Under the pieces are notes generated by a model. The model was not told the DNA's origin. It saw only the letters and a program-made list of their open reading frames with translations, and did not search any database. Positions 10,892-20,411 of a stretch of DNA of 64,000 nt are shown here, piece after piece (position 1 is the stretch's first letter; every line of letters begins with the position of its first letter). The stretch is from positions 1 to 64,000 of the forward strand of contig JAEYZN010000013.1 of NCBI GenBank assembly GCA_023428025.1, in the 5' to 3' direction. Position numbers and translations under genes: made by a program. This stretch comes from Bacillota bacterium. Its GTDB lineage: Bacteria > Bacillota > Clostridia > Christensenellales > SZUA-584.

Positions 10892-10930
10892 CCGGCGGTG
10901 CAGTATTTTGCGCCGTCGGTTCAATTTTTT
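10892..10930 (+). terminator. Rho-independent terminator
   Basis: CCGGCGGTGCA pairs with TGCGCCGTCGG, including G-T wobbles, followed by a six-T run after the receptor stop. Confidence 0.7.
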
Positions 10931-11165
10931 GCATGGCAGCTTGCGGAAACGCTAAAGATTTGAAAGTATTGGAACGATAAAATAATATGATTATAGGCCT
11001 TGTGACGATCAGACGATGAAAAATTGCATTTCAAGCTCGAGATGTCGGCCTTATTTCCGTTCAAAACCAATGCGAAGCTTTGCTGGTTTGCGGTTCTATC
11101 CATTGAAGTTGTTTTTGCGCACGACAGGTTGCGCTGCTATAAACTCATGAAGGGGTGTGTGTTTT

Positions 11166-13553
11166 TTGAAGAAGCAGGCGGAAAATAAGTCCGGCAAAAA
11201 AACAGTTCTCAGAAGCATATCCGTTAAAATTTTAGGCGTTGTGCTCACAGCGATTATACTGGTTGCCGTGGCGTGCGTGGCGGTGCTGACGGTACAGAAC
11301 AACAAATATTCGGATGATATCATCAGAGGGCAAGTGCACAGAGCTTTTGATTACTTAAACACCCGAATGGATGAATTGAAAAGGAATTGCGACACCGCGA
11401 CACTCAGCGTGGCGAACAACGGCTTCCTGAAGGCGGGCGTCACCATGCAGGACAGCGGACGCATTGCGAACGCGCTGACAGGCGTCAGCAGCTCCGGGCT
11501 GAGCTTTGTGATCATCCTTGATATGGATGGGAAAGTGCTTTTTTCGTCCAACGACAAAGGGGGCGCAGCCGGAACGGGCTACGTGGACGCTGCGCTTGCG
11601 GGCGGCGCGGGAGCCTATGCGGACGACGCCAACAACCTGTATCTGCTGTCTGCAAGGCCGCTCAATTATGAGGACGGCAGGCAGGTGGGCAACGTGGTGG
11701 GCGGCATCTACTATGACCAGCAGGAGATGCTCGACGAATTGAAGGAGATGATGGGCGTGGATTTCTCCGTCTTCTCCGGAGACGTGAGAACATCGACCAC
11801 CATCATGAACAACGGCGAGCGGGCGCTGGGCGCCAAGCTGACAGCCAACCTCGCCCAGACGGTGCTGAAGGACAAGCAGCGGGTTGAAGAACGGACGGTT
11901 CTCTTCGGACAACCTTACATGTCGCTGTATGCGCCCCTGCAGGACAATTCCGGTAACGCGATCGGCGTGCTTTTCGCAGGGCTGCAGACGGCTGAAATAG
12001 AACAGAGCCGCAACATGTCGATGATGATCTCGATCGGGGCGGCCGGGATACTCATCGTGGCGGCGGTGGTGGCGATGCTCATATTCGTCCGGCGGAGCAT
12101 CAGGAAGCCGCTGGCTGTTATCACCAAAGGCGCGCTGCAACTGGCGGCCGGCAACACGGACCTTGACATGAATATACGGCGCGGCGACGAGATCGGCACG
12201 CTGGCCGGGGCGTTCACCAGCGCGGCGGATTCGCTGAAGGCCATGCTGGCGGACGCGAATATGCTGGCGCAGGCCGCGGTGGACGGCGAGCTGTCCACAC
12301 GCGCTGACGTGGAGAAGCATCAGGGCGACTTCCGCAAGATCGTTGAGGGCGTGAACCACACGCTGGACGCGGTGACAGAACCGGTGGTCGAGTCGGCGGC
12401 GGTGCTGGCCGAGATGGCCAAAGGCAACCTCGGCGTTTCGGTGACGGGCGAATACCGGGGCGACCACGCGCTGATCAAGGAAGCGCTGAACGGCACCATC
12501 AGCACACTGAAAGGCTATATCAGCGAGATATCGTCGGTGCTGGGCGAGATGGCCAAGGGCAACCTCGACGTCAGCATCCAGTCGGAATACAGGGGCGATT
12601 TCATCGCGCTGAAAGGTTCCATCAACGCCATCATCGAGTCGCTGAACGGCGTGCTGGGAGACATCAGCATGGCGGCGGACCAGGTGGCGTCGGGCACGCG
12701 GCAGGTGTCGGACGGCAGCCAGGATATCTCGCAGGGCGCGACGGAGCAGTCCAGCGCCATCGAGGAGCTGACGGCGTCCATCGGCCAGATCGCCGAGCAG
12801 ACGCGGCTGAACGCGGTGAGCGCGGGCGAAGCCAATACGCTCACCGAAACGGCGCAGTCCGGCGCGGTGCAGGGCAACGAGCAGATGAAGGCGATGCAGC
12901 AGGCGATGAGCGAGATCAACGAAGCGTCCCGCAGCATATCGAAGATCATCAAGGTGATCGACGACATCGCGTTCCAGACCAACATCCTCGCGCTGAACGC
13001 GGCGGTGGAGGCCGCGCGGGCGGGCGTACACGGCAAGGGCTTCGCGGTGGTGGCGGAAGAGGTGAGAAACCTCGCGGCCCGGAGCGCCAAGGCAGCCAAG
13101 GAGACCACGGAGCTGATCGAAAGCTCCATCCGCAAGACGGACGCGGGCACGAAGATCGCGGACGGAACGGCGGCGGCGCTGGGCGAGATCGTGGAAGGCA
13201 TCCGCAAGGCGGGGCAGTTGGTGAGCGAGATCGCGACGGCTTCCAATGAACAGGCCACGGCCATCACGCAGGTGAACCGCGGCATCGAGCAGCTTTCGGC
13301 GGTGGTGCAGAACAACTCGGCGACGTCCGAGGAAGCGGCGGCCGCAGCGGAAGAGCTGTCCGGCCAGGCGGCGCTGCTCAAGGACATGGTGGGGCAGTTC
13401 AGCCTGAAGGCCAGAGAAAGCGGCGCGGCGCCTGAGATATCTGAGGTGTCCGAGACACCTGAGACACCCGCACTGCCGGCGAGGCCTGAAAGGCCGAAGC
13501 AGAAACCGGATATCGATATCGGTCTCACCGACAGCGACTTCGGCAAGTATTGA
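11166..13553 (+). CDS. Methyl-accepting chemotaxis protein with single-Cache-like sensor
   Basis: About 795 residues. TTG 11166 lies 10 nt after AAGGGG; GTG 11157 in the same frame is closer than usual to that site. TM1 about 15-38 is followed by a periplasmic Cache domain of the sCache/Cache_3 type ([49 protein letters not shown]). TM2 is about 284-307, then HAMP, HAMP-like repeats, and the hairpin tip about 598-635. This Cache type often binds small organic acids in other bacteria; that is family knowledge, not seen here. The C-terminus is [10 protein letters not shown]. Confidence 0.93.
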   Translation: MKKQAENKSGKKTVLRSISVKILGVVLTAIILVAVACVAVLTVQNNKYSDDIIRGQVHRAFDYLNTRMDELKRNCDTATLSVANNGFLKAGVTMQDSGRIANALTGVSSSGLSFVIILDMDGKVLFSSNDKGGAAGTGYVDAALAGGAGAYADDANNLYLLSARPLNYEDGRQVGNVVGGIYYDQQEMLDELKEMMGVDFSVFSGDVRTSTTIMNNGERALGAKLTANLAQTVLKDKQRVEERTVLFGQPYMSLYAPLQDNSGNAIGVLFAGLQTAEIEQSRNMSMMISIGAAGILIVAAVVAMLIFVRRSIRKPLAVITKGALQLAAGNTDLDMNIRRGDEIGTLAGAFTSAADSLKAMLADANMLAQAAVDGELSTRADVEKHQGDFRKIVEGVNHTLDAVTEPVVESAAVLAEMAKGNLGVSVTGEYRGDHALIKEALNGTISTLKGYISEISSVLGEMAKGNLDVSIQSEYRGDFIALKGSINAIIESLNGVLGDISMAADQVASGTRQVSDGSQDISQGATEQSSAIEELTASIGQIAEQTRLNAVSAGEANTLTETAQSGAVQGNEQMKAMQQAMSEINEASRSISKIIKVIDDIAFQTNILALNAAVEAARAGVHGKGFAVVAEEVRNLAARSAKAAKETTELIESSIRKTDAGTKIADGTAAALGEIVEGIRKAGQLVSEIATASNEQATAITQVNRGIEQLSAVVQNNSATSEEAAAAAEELSGQAALLKDMVGQFSLKARESGAAPEISEVSETPETPALPARPERPKQKPDIDIGLTDSDFGKY

Positions 13554-13576
13554 CCGGCATTCCAAAGACAAAACGA

Positions 13577-13615
13577 AACTCCTGCGAACATTTAACATTT
13601 CGCGGGAGTTTTTTA
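13577..13615 (+). terminator. Rho-independent terminator
   Basis: AACTCCTGCGAA pairs with TTCGCGGGAGTT around a 10-nt loop, followed by a T run. Confidence 0.8.
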
Positions 13616-13806
13616 TATAATGCCGCGGTCGAAAAGTACGATGTTCTCTATTGGAGTTTATGACTACCGGTTCGACCGGCATGGAAGGGGGACGGCCAGA
13701 AAACACAAAGGCGTGAAACCATATACAACAGGCAGCGTATAAATACACACTGAGAACAAGGAATGACATAAGTATTGTTTGTGGCAATGCCACGAGGGGA
13801 GTTTCT

Positions 13807-16092
13807 ATGAAAACGGTCAAAGCAAGGGTCCTCCTTCTTGTGATGGGGATGGTGGTTCTTTTGTGCGGGGTGCTGGGAGCGGCGAGCGTGGTGCTGAACC
13901 GCCTGACAGCCGAGGATGTTTTAAGACAGAGCATGCAGGAGGTGGCCTTACAGGCGGCGGTTCGGATTGAAAAGGAGCTGTCGATCACGAAGCAGGTGGC
14001 GGTGGACACCGGGTGCCTGCCCGATTTGGGGAATCCCGGCATAGCGGCTCAGAAAAAGCAGGAGATCATTCAGCATAAAGTCGACACTTACGGTTATGTC
14101 GGGGGCAACGTGCTGGGCCCGGACGGCATCAGCCTGTTGGACGGCACGGACTTCTCCGACCGCGATTATTTCAAAACCGCCATGCAGGGACAGGCCTGTA
14201 TCTCCGGTCCGCTGGTCAGCAAGCTGACAGGCGAGTACAGCGTGATGATTGCCGCGCCGGTATGGAAGGACGGCAAAGAGGGGTCCCAGGTGGTGGGCGT
14301 GGTGTATTTTAAGCCCAATCTCATGATGCTTTCGGACATTGTGTCCGCTATCAGCGTGGGCGAGGCCGGCAAGGCGTATATCATCAACAAGGACGGACTG
14401 GTGATCGCGCATAGCGACGCATCCAGGGTGTTTGAATACAATGCGACGGAGGCCGCCAAAAAAGACCCGTCGCTGTCGGATATCGCCGCGATTGAGCAGG
14501 ATATGACGGCAGGCGGCACAGGCTATGGCACCTACGTCAAAGACGGACTGAGGTGGGCGCAAAGCTACGCGCCGGTTCCGGAAACGGACGGTTGGAGCGT
14601 CGGCGTTTACGTTGAAGAAGACGACTTCATGGATAATGTGGCGTATGCCATACTGCTGACGATGTGCATTTGCGCGGGCGCGCTGGGCCTGGGCGTGGCG
14701 GCAGGGCTGATATTCGTCAAGAAGGCGCTGAAGCCGGTGCGGGAGACGGCCCGTTTCGCGAAAGCGCTGGCGGCGGGACAGCTGGATGAGAGCATCTCGA
14801 TCAGGACCAGGGACGAGATCGGCCAATTGCAGATGACGCTGGACAATGAGGTGCGCGGGGCCTTCAAAGCCATCGAACGGGCAAGGCGGCTTTCCGAAAA
14901 GCAGGGGGCGTACCAATCGGCAGAGGTGGAAAAGCTGCTGGTGAATCTGCAGCGGCTGGCGCGCGGCGAGCTGTATTGCGATATCGCCGTGGCGGATGCC
15001 GACACCGATACGGCGGCGCTCCATGCGCTTTTCAGCGAGATCGCCACCAACCTGTGCGGCGGCCTGAACGCCATCAAGCAATACATCGCCGAGATATCCC
15101 AGGTGCTGGGCGAGATGTCCAAAGGCAACCTGGATGTGGGCATCACGGCGGAGTACCGGGGCGACTTCATCGCGCTTAAAAGTTCCATCAACGGCATCGT
15201 GGGCTCGCTGAACGAGGTGCTGGGCGAGATCGGCCTCGCGGCGGACCAGGTGGCGGCGGGCACGCGCCAGGTGTCCGACGGCAGCCAGGAGATATCGCAG
15301 GGAGCCACGGAGCAATCCAGCTCCATCGAAGAGCTGACCGCTTCGGTGACGCAGATCGCCGAGCAGACGCGGCAGAACGCGATGAGCGCGGGCAAGGCGA
15401 ACGAGCTGACAAGAGCGGCGGCGGCGGATGCGGAAAAGGGCAATGAGCGTATGCAGGCGATGCAGCAGGCAATGGGCGAGATCAGCGACGCTTCGCGCAG
15501 CATATCCAAGATCATCAAGGTGATCGACGACATCGCGTTCCAGACCAACATTCTCGCGTTGAACGCGGCGGTGGAAGCCGCGCGGGCGGGCGTGCACGGC
15601 AAGGGCTTCGCGGTGGTGGCGGAAGAGGTGAGAAACCTCGCGGCCAGAAGTGCCGGCGCGGCAAAGGAGACCACGGAGCTGATCGAAGGCTCCATCGGGA
15701 AGACGATGGCGGGTACGAAGATCGCGGACGAGACGGCGGAAGCGCTGGCCTCCATCGTGCAGGGCGTGGAAGCGGCGGCGCAGCTGGTGGCTGAGATCGC
15801 GTCGGCGTCGGGCGAACAGGCGACGGCTATCGCGCAGGTGAACCGCGGCATCGAGCAGATGTCGGCGGTGGTGCAGACCAACTCGGCGACGTCCGAGGAA
15901 GCGGCGGCCGCGGCGGAAGAGCTGTCCGGCCAGGCCGCGCTGCTCAAGGACATGGTGGGCCGGTTCAGCCTGAAACAAAGACAAAGCGGCACAGCGCCAG
16001 AGACGCCCGCGCTGCCCGCAGGGCCGGAGGCACCGGAGCTGAAAACGGACATCAGCATCGATCTCACGGACGGCGACTTCGGCAAATATTGA
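13807..16092 (+). CDS. Methyl-accepting chemotaxis protein with dCache sensor
   Basis: 761 residues, ATG 13807 with GAGGGG upstream. TM1 about 8-30. A large double-Cache domain spans about 35-275 ([57 protein letters not shown]), the fold that commonly binds amino acids and related ligands in chemoreceptors. TM2 is about 276-302, followed by HAMP, a helical extension ending [23 protein letters not shown], and the signalling hairpin with its tip about 571-611. The C-terminus is [10 protein letters not shown]. Its signalling half is almost the same at DNA level as the 8.8 kb and 11.2 kb receptors while the sensor is unrelated, a modular swap. Confidence 0.94.
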   Translation: MKTVKARVLLLVMGMVVLLCGVLGAASVVLNRLTAEDVLRQSMQEVALQAAVRIEKELSITKQVAVDTGCLPDLGNPGIAAQKKQEIIQHKVDTYGYVGGNVLGPDGISLLDGTDFSDRDYFKTAMQGQACISGPLVSKLTGEYSVMIAAPVWKDGKEGSQVVGVVYFKPNLMMLSDIVSAISVGEAGKAYIINKDGLVIAHSDASRVFEYNATEAAKKDPSLSDIAAIEQDMTAGGTGYGTYVKDGLRWAQSYAPVPETDGWSVGVYVEEDDFMDNVAYAILLTMCICAGALGLGVAAGLIFVKKALKPVRETARFAKALAAGQLDESISIRTRDEIGQLQMTLDNEVRGAFKAIERARRLSEKQGAYQSAEVEKLLVNLQRLARGELYCDIAVADADTDTAALHALFSEIATNLCGGLNAIKQYIAEISQVLGEMSKGNLDVGITAEYRGDFIALKSSINGIVGSLNEVLGEIGLAADQVAAGTRQVSDGSQEISQGATEQSSSIEELTASVTQIAEQTRQNAMSAGKANELTRAAAADAEKGNERMQAMQQAMGEISDASRSISKIIKVIDDIAFQTNILALNAAVEAARAGVHGKGFAVVAEEVRNLAARSAGAAKETTELIEGSIGKTMAGTKIADETAEALASIVQGVEAAAQLVAEIASASGEQATAIAQVNRGIEQMSAVVQTNSATSEEAAAAAEELSGQAALLKDMVGRFSLKQRQSGTAPETPALPAGPEAPELKTDISIDLTDGDFGKY

Positions 16093-16113
16093 TCAAAACA
16101 CCCCGGAAACGCA

Positions 16114-16141
16114 CCCCCACCGGCGCATACGCCGGCGGGGG
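16114..16141 (+). other. GC-rich hairpin without T-run
   Basis: CCCCCACCGGCG pairs with CGCCGGCGGGGG with one mismatch and a 4-nt loop, just after the receptor stop. There is no T tract. It may stabilise the mRNA 3' end ahead of the true terminator at 16157. Confidence 0.5.
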
Positions 16142-16156
16142 CCCCGGAAATCAGAG

Positions 16157-16192
16157 ACGGCAGCTTTCCCCACGGAGAGCTGCCGTTTTGTT
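16157..16192 (+). terminator. Rho-independent terminator
   Basis: Perfect 9-bp stem ACGGCAGCT / AGCTGCCGT, a 12-nt loop and a TTTTGTT tail. Confidence 0.8.
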
Positions 16193-16248
16193 CATGAGGC
16201 ATGGATAAAGTTGCACAAAATTTCCCTGCCAATGACCAAAATTTCTTG

Positions 16249-16278
16249 TCAACTTTTCACATTGGAAACCGATATAAT
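16249..16278 (+). promoter_or_regulatory. Possible promoter of the cheW-receptor operon
   Basis: TCAA, 15 bp, then ACCGATAT resembles the flagellar/chemotaxis sigma-D consensus (TAAA ... GCCGATAT). A TATAAT at 16273-16278 overlaps it, so a sigma-A reading is equally possible, though no well-spaced -35 was found for that. Confidence 0.3.
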
Positions 16279-16403
16279 AACCATAACCCTGACCAACTGT
16301 TTGGCGCGGATTGTTTTCGGTTTGGAATTTTCAAACGAGACAGCTGCGCGTTCAATATCATATCATTGATCCATTTTCAATCAAACAGAAGGAGGACAAG
16401 GCA

Positions 16404-16898
16404 ATGGCACTGGACCCCGGCGCTTTTTTAGAGGAAAACGAAGATACTCAAAGCGACCGCTTTTTGACGTTTGCCCTGGGTGATGAGGAATTCGGCATCG
16501 AGATCAGGTATGTCACCGAGATCATCGGCATGCAGCCGATTTCCACCCTTCCCGAGATACCCGAACATGTCAAAGGCATCGTGAACTTAAGAGGCAAGAT
16601 CATACCCGTGATCGACATGCGATTAAGGTTCAAAAAACCCCCTATCGACTACAACGACCGCACCTGCATCATCATCATAGACACGGAAGCATTTGCCGTC
16701 GGGCTGATTGTGGACAGCGTGGCCGAGGTGATGGTGATCGGAGAAGACCAGATCGTTCCGCCGCCCAATTACCGCACGGGCATCCACAACAGCTATTTGA
16801 AAGGCATCGGAAAGATCGACGGACGCGTGAAGCTGCTGCTGGACTGCGAGATGCTGTTTTTGGATGACGAACAGAGGCTCATCGCGAGCATCGGATAA
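16404..16898 (+). CDS. cheW: CheW chemotaxis coupling protein
   Basis: A 164-residue CheW scaffold that links chemoreceptors to CheA. The start at 16404 has AAGGAGGA upstream at the ideal distance. The CheW beta-barrel is evident: FLTFALGDEEFGIEIRYVTEIIG, then STLPEIPEHVKGIVNLRGKIIPVIDMRLRF, then an IIDTEAFAVGLIVDSVAEVMVI strand pair, with the closing segment YLKGIGKIDGRVKLLLDCEML. A short acidic N-terminal extension of about 18 residues precedes the barrel. It is 12 bp upstream of the next receptor, so the two form an operon. It is the only intact cheW in the window and presumably serves several of the receptors. Confidence 0.95.
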   Translation: MALDPGAFLEENEDTQSDRFLTFALGDEEFGIEIRYVTEIIGMQPISTLPEIPEHVKGIVNLRGKIIPVIDMRLRFKKPPIDYNDRTCIIIIDTEAFAVGLIVDSVAEVMVIGEDQIVPPPNYRTGIHNSYLKGIGKIDGRVKLLLDCEMLFLDDEQRLIASIG

Positions 16899-16910
16899 GG
16901 AGCTTTTTGA

Positions 16911-19388
16911 ATGAAGTGGTTTGTCAATATGAAGATTGCATCTAAGCTCATTATCAGCTTCCTCCTGATTGCCGTGCTGTCTGCCGGAATGGCCGTCTTT
17001 GCGATACTCAATCTGGATCAGATCAACAGATCCGGCATGCAGATGTATGAGAGCATGACGGTGCCGATACAGAAGCTGGCCAAGATCAGCGTGGCGTTCC
17101 AGCGCGAGCGCGTGAGCCTTCGGGACGCGATCATGCTGGAGGAACCGGCGCTGATGGAGCTGGCGCTCACCAAGCTGGAAGAGCGGCGCATGGAGATCAG
17201 CGGCGTGGTTACCGAGCTGGACAGCACCGCGATGTCGGCGGATATCAAATCGCTGTACGACCGGTTCAAGGCCGCGAACGATACCTATGATCCGCTGTCG
17301 AAGGAAGTGATCCGCGTGGTCCGTTCGGGCGACCGCGCCACGGCCATCGGCATGATCAGCGACAGCAGCGAGGCGGGTATCGCGGCGGAGAATGTGCAGA
17401 AGGCCATCAACGCGCTGATCACCGCCAAGTCGGACGAAGCGCTGAATACCGCGAACGCCAACAACAGCCAGGCGGGCGGCGTCATGCTGGTGATGGTCAT
17501 CGTGGCGGGCGCGGTGCTCGTGCTGTCAGTGGGCGTGGGCTTGGTGATATCGCGCATCGTATCCAGGCCGGTCGCGGCGGCGGCGGCATGCGCCAAGGCT
17601 ATCGCCTCGGGCGATCTGGACGCGCCGCTCAAGGTCAGGTCCAAAGACGAGACGGGCCAGCTGGCGGCCACGATAGACGGCGAGGTACGCCAGGCCTTCA
17701 AGGATGTGGAGGCGGCGCGCGCGGTTGCGGACAAGCAGTCCCGTTACCAGAGCGCCGAGGTGGACAAGCTGCTGGTGAACCTGCAGCGGCTGGCCCGGGG
17801 CGAGCTGTACTGCGACATCGTGGTGGAGGAGCCGGATCCCGACACCGCGGAGATGCACGCGCTGTTCAGCGAGATCGCCACCAACCTGGGCGGCGGCCTG
17901 AACGCGATAAAAGGGTATATCAGCGAGATATCAGCGGTGCTGGGCGAGATGGCGAAGGGCAATCTCGGCATCGGCATCGAGTCGGAATACAAGGGCGATT
18001 TCATCGAGCTTAAAGATTCCATCAACGCCATCATCGATTCTCTGAACGCAGTGCTGGGCGAGATCAGCACGGCGGCGGACGAGGTGGCTTCCGGCACGCG
18101 GCAGGTGTCGGACGGCAGCCAGGATATCTCGCAGGGCGCGACTGAACAGTCCAGCGCCATCGAGGAGCTGACGGCCACCATCGGCCAGATCGCGGAGCAG
18201 ACGCGTCAGAACGCGGTGGGCGCGGGCCAGGCCAATAGGCTCACCGAAGAGGCGCAGACGGGCGCGGTGCAGGGCAACGAGCAGATGAAGGCGATGCAGC
18301 AGGCGATGAATGAGATCAGCGAGTCGTCCCGCAGCATTAGCAAGATCATCAAGGTGATCGACGACATCGCATTCCAGACCAACATACTCGCGCTGAACGC
18401 GGCGGTGGAAGCCGCGCGGGCGGGCGTGCACGGGCGCGGCTTCGCGGTGGTGGCGCAAGAGGTGCGCAACCTCGCGGGACGCAGCGCCAGCGCGGCCAAG
18501 GAGACCACCGACATGATCGAAGGGTCTATCCGCAAGACGGTGGCCGGCACGAAGATCGCGGGCGAAACGTCCGCGGCGCTGAACGAGATGGTGGAAGGCA
18601 TCCGCAAGGCGGGGCAGTTGGTGAGCGAGATCGCGGCGGCGTCCGGCGAACAGGCGAGCGCCATCGCGCAGGTGAACCGCGGCATCGAGCAGCTGTCCGG
18701 CGTGGTGCAGAACAACTCGGCCACGGCGGAGCAGGCGGCGGCGGCCAGCGAGGAGCTTTCCGGCCAGGCCGAGCTTTTGAAGAATATGGTGGGCCAGTTC
18801 ATCCTGAAGAGCGCGTCCGGAAACACCGCCGAAAAGACGCTGGGGCTTGAAGTGGCAAAGCCTGCGGAAGTCATCTCGGAATCGGCGGAGACGGCGGCTG
18901 TTGTGGAAGAAAAACCGTCGAGGCGCGCGAAGAAGGCCGACAAGAAAGAGGCAGCGAAGAAGGAAGAGAAGAAGGGCAGCAAGGCATCCGCAAAGCGCAG
19001 CAAAAAGAAGACAGAAGCGGTGGCGGAAGCGCCTGCGGAAAAGCCCGCAAGGCCGTCACGAAAGCCGCGGACCAAAAAGGCGAAGCACGACGCCGGGATA
19101 GCGGAAGAAGCCGTTTTGCCGGTGACGGAAGACGTGTTTGGGCCGCAGCAGGACAGCACGCCGGTGGCGGAGGAGCTGTCCGTGCAGCCGCCGGTATCGG
19201 AGGAGACGTTGACGCAGCCACTGGTATCGGAGGAAACGCCTGTCCCTCCGGTAACGGAAGAGGCGTCTATACAGTTCCCGGTAGCGGAAGAAGCGCCTGA
19301 ACAGCCATCGGTGTCGGAAGCAGAGACATCCGTCCAACCAACGGAGAAGGAAGCGGAGCGTGTTCAGACGACGGAACCCACGGAATAG
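16911..19388 (+). CDS. Methyl-accepting chemotaxis protein with long charged repeat tail
   Basis: 825 residues; the ATG has AAGGAGC upstream and follows cheW by 12 bp. TM1 about 8-30 (LIISFLLIAVLSAGMAVFAIL), a 4HB-type helical sensor, TM2 about 190-212, HAMP, and the hairpin with its tip about 480-520. From about residue 630 the protein leaves the receptor family. A Lys/Ala/Glu-rich stretch (about 665-740) is followed by a Pro/Glu/Val region with imperfect VSEE and VAEE repeats to the end. It is the only receptor in the array without the FGKY terminus. The shared operon with cheW implies co-expression. Confidence 0.93.
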   Translation: MKWFVNMKIASKLIISFLLIAVLSAGMAVFAILNLDQINRSGMQMYESMTVPIQKLAKISVAFQRERVSLRDAIMLEEPALMELALTKLEERRMEISGVVTELDSTAMSADIKSLYDRFKAANDTYDPLSKEVIRVVRSGDRATAIGMISDSSEAGIAAENVQKAINALITAKSDEALNTANANNSQAGGVMLVMVIVAGAVLVLSVGVGLVISRIVSRPVAAAAACAKAIASGDLDAPLKVRSKDETGQLAATIDGEVRQAFKDVEAARAVADKQSRYQSAEVDKLLVNLQRLARGELYCDIVVEEPDPDTAEMHALFSEIATNLGGGLNAIKGYISEISAVLGEMAKGNLGIGIESEYKGDFIELKDSINAIIDSLNAVLGEISTAADEVASGTRQVSDGSQDISQGATEQSSAIEELTATIGQIAEQTRQNAVGAGQANRLTEEAQTGAVQGNEQMKAMQQAMNEISESSRSISKIIKVIDDIAFQTNILALNAAVEAARAGVHGRGFAVVAQEVRNLAGRSASAAKETTDMIEGSIRKTVAGTKIAGETSAALNEMVEGIRKAGQLVSEIAAASGEQASAIAQVNRGIEQLSGVVQNNSATAEQAAAASEELSGQAELLKNMVGQFILKSASGNTAEKTLGLEVAKPAEVISESAETAAVVEEKPSRRAKKADKKEAAKKEEKKGSKASAKRSKKKTEAVAEAPAEKPARPSRKPRTKKAKHDAGIAEEAVLPVTEDVFGPQQDSTPVAEELSVQPPVSEETLTQPLVSEETPVPPVTEEASIQFPVAEEAPEQPSVSEAETSVQPTEKEAERVQTTEPTE

Positions 19389-19474
19389 GCGTCCCGGAGC
19401 GGATTGGGCACGGAAGGAACATGATGGAAAATATAACGGCATGATCGGCCCATGATCCTGCCGTGACTCAGGGA

Positions 19475-19503
19475 TCCCCGGCCACAGGCCGGGGCCTTTT
19501 TTG
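19475..19503 (+). terminator. Rho-independent terminator closing the chemoreceptor array
   Basis: Perfect CCCCGGCC / GGCCGGGG stem with an ACA loop and a six-T tail. Confidence 0.9.
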
Positions 19504-19630
19504 CTGCCCGTTTAAAAAGAGGGGCAAATCTGGAAAAATATCAGCAGGGGCTATTGAATGAAACCGCACGGGTATGGTAAACTCAATCCGAAAACGGGTA
19601 TCATTTTCAAATTGAGAGGCATAGAGTGCG

Positions 19631-20038
19631 ATGGGATATGATACGAAGCAGGGGAAGCTGATACTGGACTGCCTGAAGGCGCACCGGTCGTCCCATGTCA
19701 CGGTGGACAGCATCATGGCCTGTCTGAAGGAGCAGGGCGCATCCGTGGGGCAGACCACGGTGTACCGAAACCTCGACAAGCTGGTGCGGCAGGGCGTGGT
19801 GGTGCGGTATGCGGGGGCGGAAGGCCAGGGCGCGTGCTACCAGTATGTGGACTGCCATGAGGGCGGCCCGGCGCACTACCATCTGGTCTGCGCGGACTGC
19901 GGACAGATGATCCATCTGCAGTGCGGGCATCTGGACGAGCTGACCACGCATCTGCTGGAGCATCACCAATTCTGCATCGACAGGTTCAGGACGGTGATAT
20001 ACGGCCTGTGCAACAAATGCGCGTCCGGCAAAAGGTGA
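19631..20038 (+). CDS. Fur-family metalloregulator (probable Zur)
   Basis: A 135-residue Fur superfamily repressor. It has an N-terminal winged helix with the family motif TTVYRNLDKL and a metal-binding C-terminal domain (HYHLVCADCGQMIHLQCGHL, a final CNKC). The CADC/CNKC pair is the usual structural zinc site. Its place as first gene ahead of a zinc-type ABC transporter makes a zinc-sensing (Zur) role the best inference; Fur or PerR function cannot be excluded. Repeated CGGGTAT motifs occur upstream near 19570 and 19595, but I see no clean Zur palindrome. It is 3 bp upstream of the next gene. Confidence 0.88.
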   Translation: MGYDTKQGKLILDCLKAHRSSHVTVDSIMACLKEQGASVGQTTVYRNLDKLVRQGVVVRYAGAEGQGACYQYVDCHEGGPAHYHLVCADCGQMIHLQCGHLDELTTHLLEHHQFCIDRFRTVIYGLCNKCASGKR

Positions 20039-20041
20039 CCG

Positions 20042-20356
20042 ATGCATAGAACCATATATCTGGGTGGTCTGAATAAGAACCTGATGCGCGGACTGGCGCT
20101 GCTGCTGGTGGTCGCGCTGGCGTTGTGCTGTGGCTACATCGTGGCGGAGGCCGGGCACGACTGTATCGGGCACGACTGCCCGCTGTGTCCTCATGTGCGT
20201 GCGTGCATGGATGTGCTGCAAGGCCTGCTCGCCGTGTGCGCCGCGGGTGCCGTCGCGGGGGCGGTGCTGACGGTTGCCGTTCACGGCATGGCGCTGGCCA
20301 GTGTGGCCATAACCGCAGAGACGCCGGTGTCAACGAAGGTGCGGCTGGACAACTGA
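20042..20356 (+). CDS. Small two-TM protein with Cys/His loop
   Basis: 104 residues, not assigned to a named family. Two membrane helices (about 15-35 and 60-88) flank a short loop HDCIGHDCPLCPHVRAC, which holds four Cys and three His and is well suited to bind a metal ion. It lies between the Fur-type regulator (3-bp gap) and znuA in the same transcription unit. A role in handling or sensing zinc at the membrane surface is a reasonable inference from the context and the loop. No biochemical function is claimed. Confidence 0.8.
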   Translation: MHRTIYLGGLNKNLMRGLALLLVVALALCCGYIVAEAGHDCIGHDCPLCPHVRACMDVLQGLLAVCAAGAVAGAVLTVAVHGMALASVAITAETPVSTKVRLDN

Positions 20357-20411
20357 CATATGGAGCCGGAATACAACAAAAGATTCGATGTGCTTAAGGA
20401 GGCAAACAAAC

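Noticed and set aside
11355..14042. An 895-codon open frame on the minus strand through two receptor genes
   Set aside because: It is a mirror of GC-rich receptor coding sequence: Arg/His/Leu-rich, no ribosome site, and it crosses the terminator at 13577 and the promoter region of the next gene.
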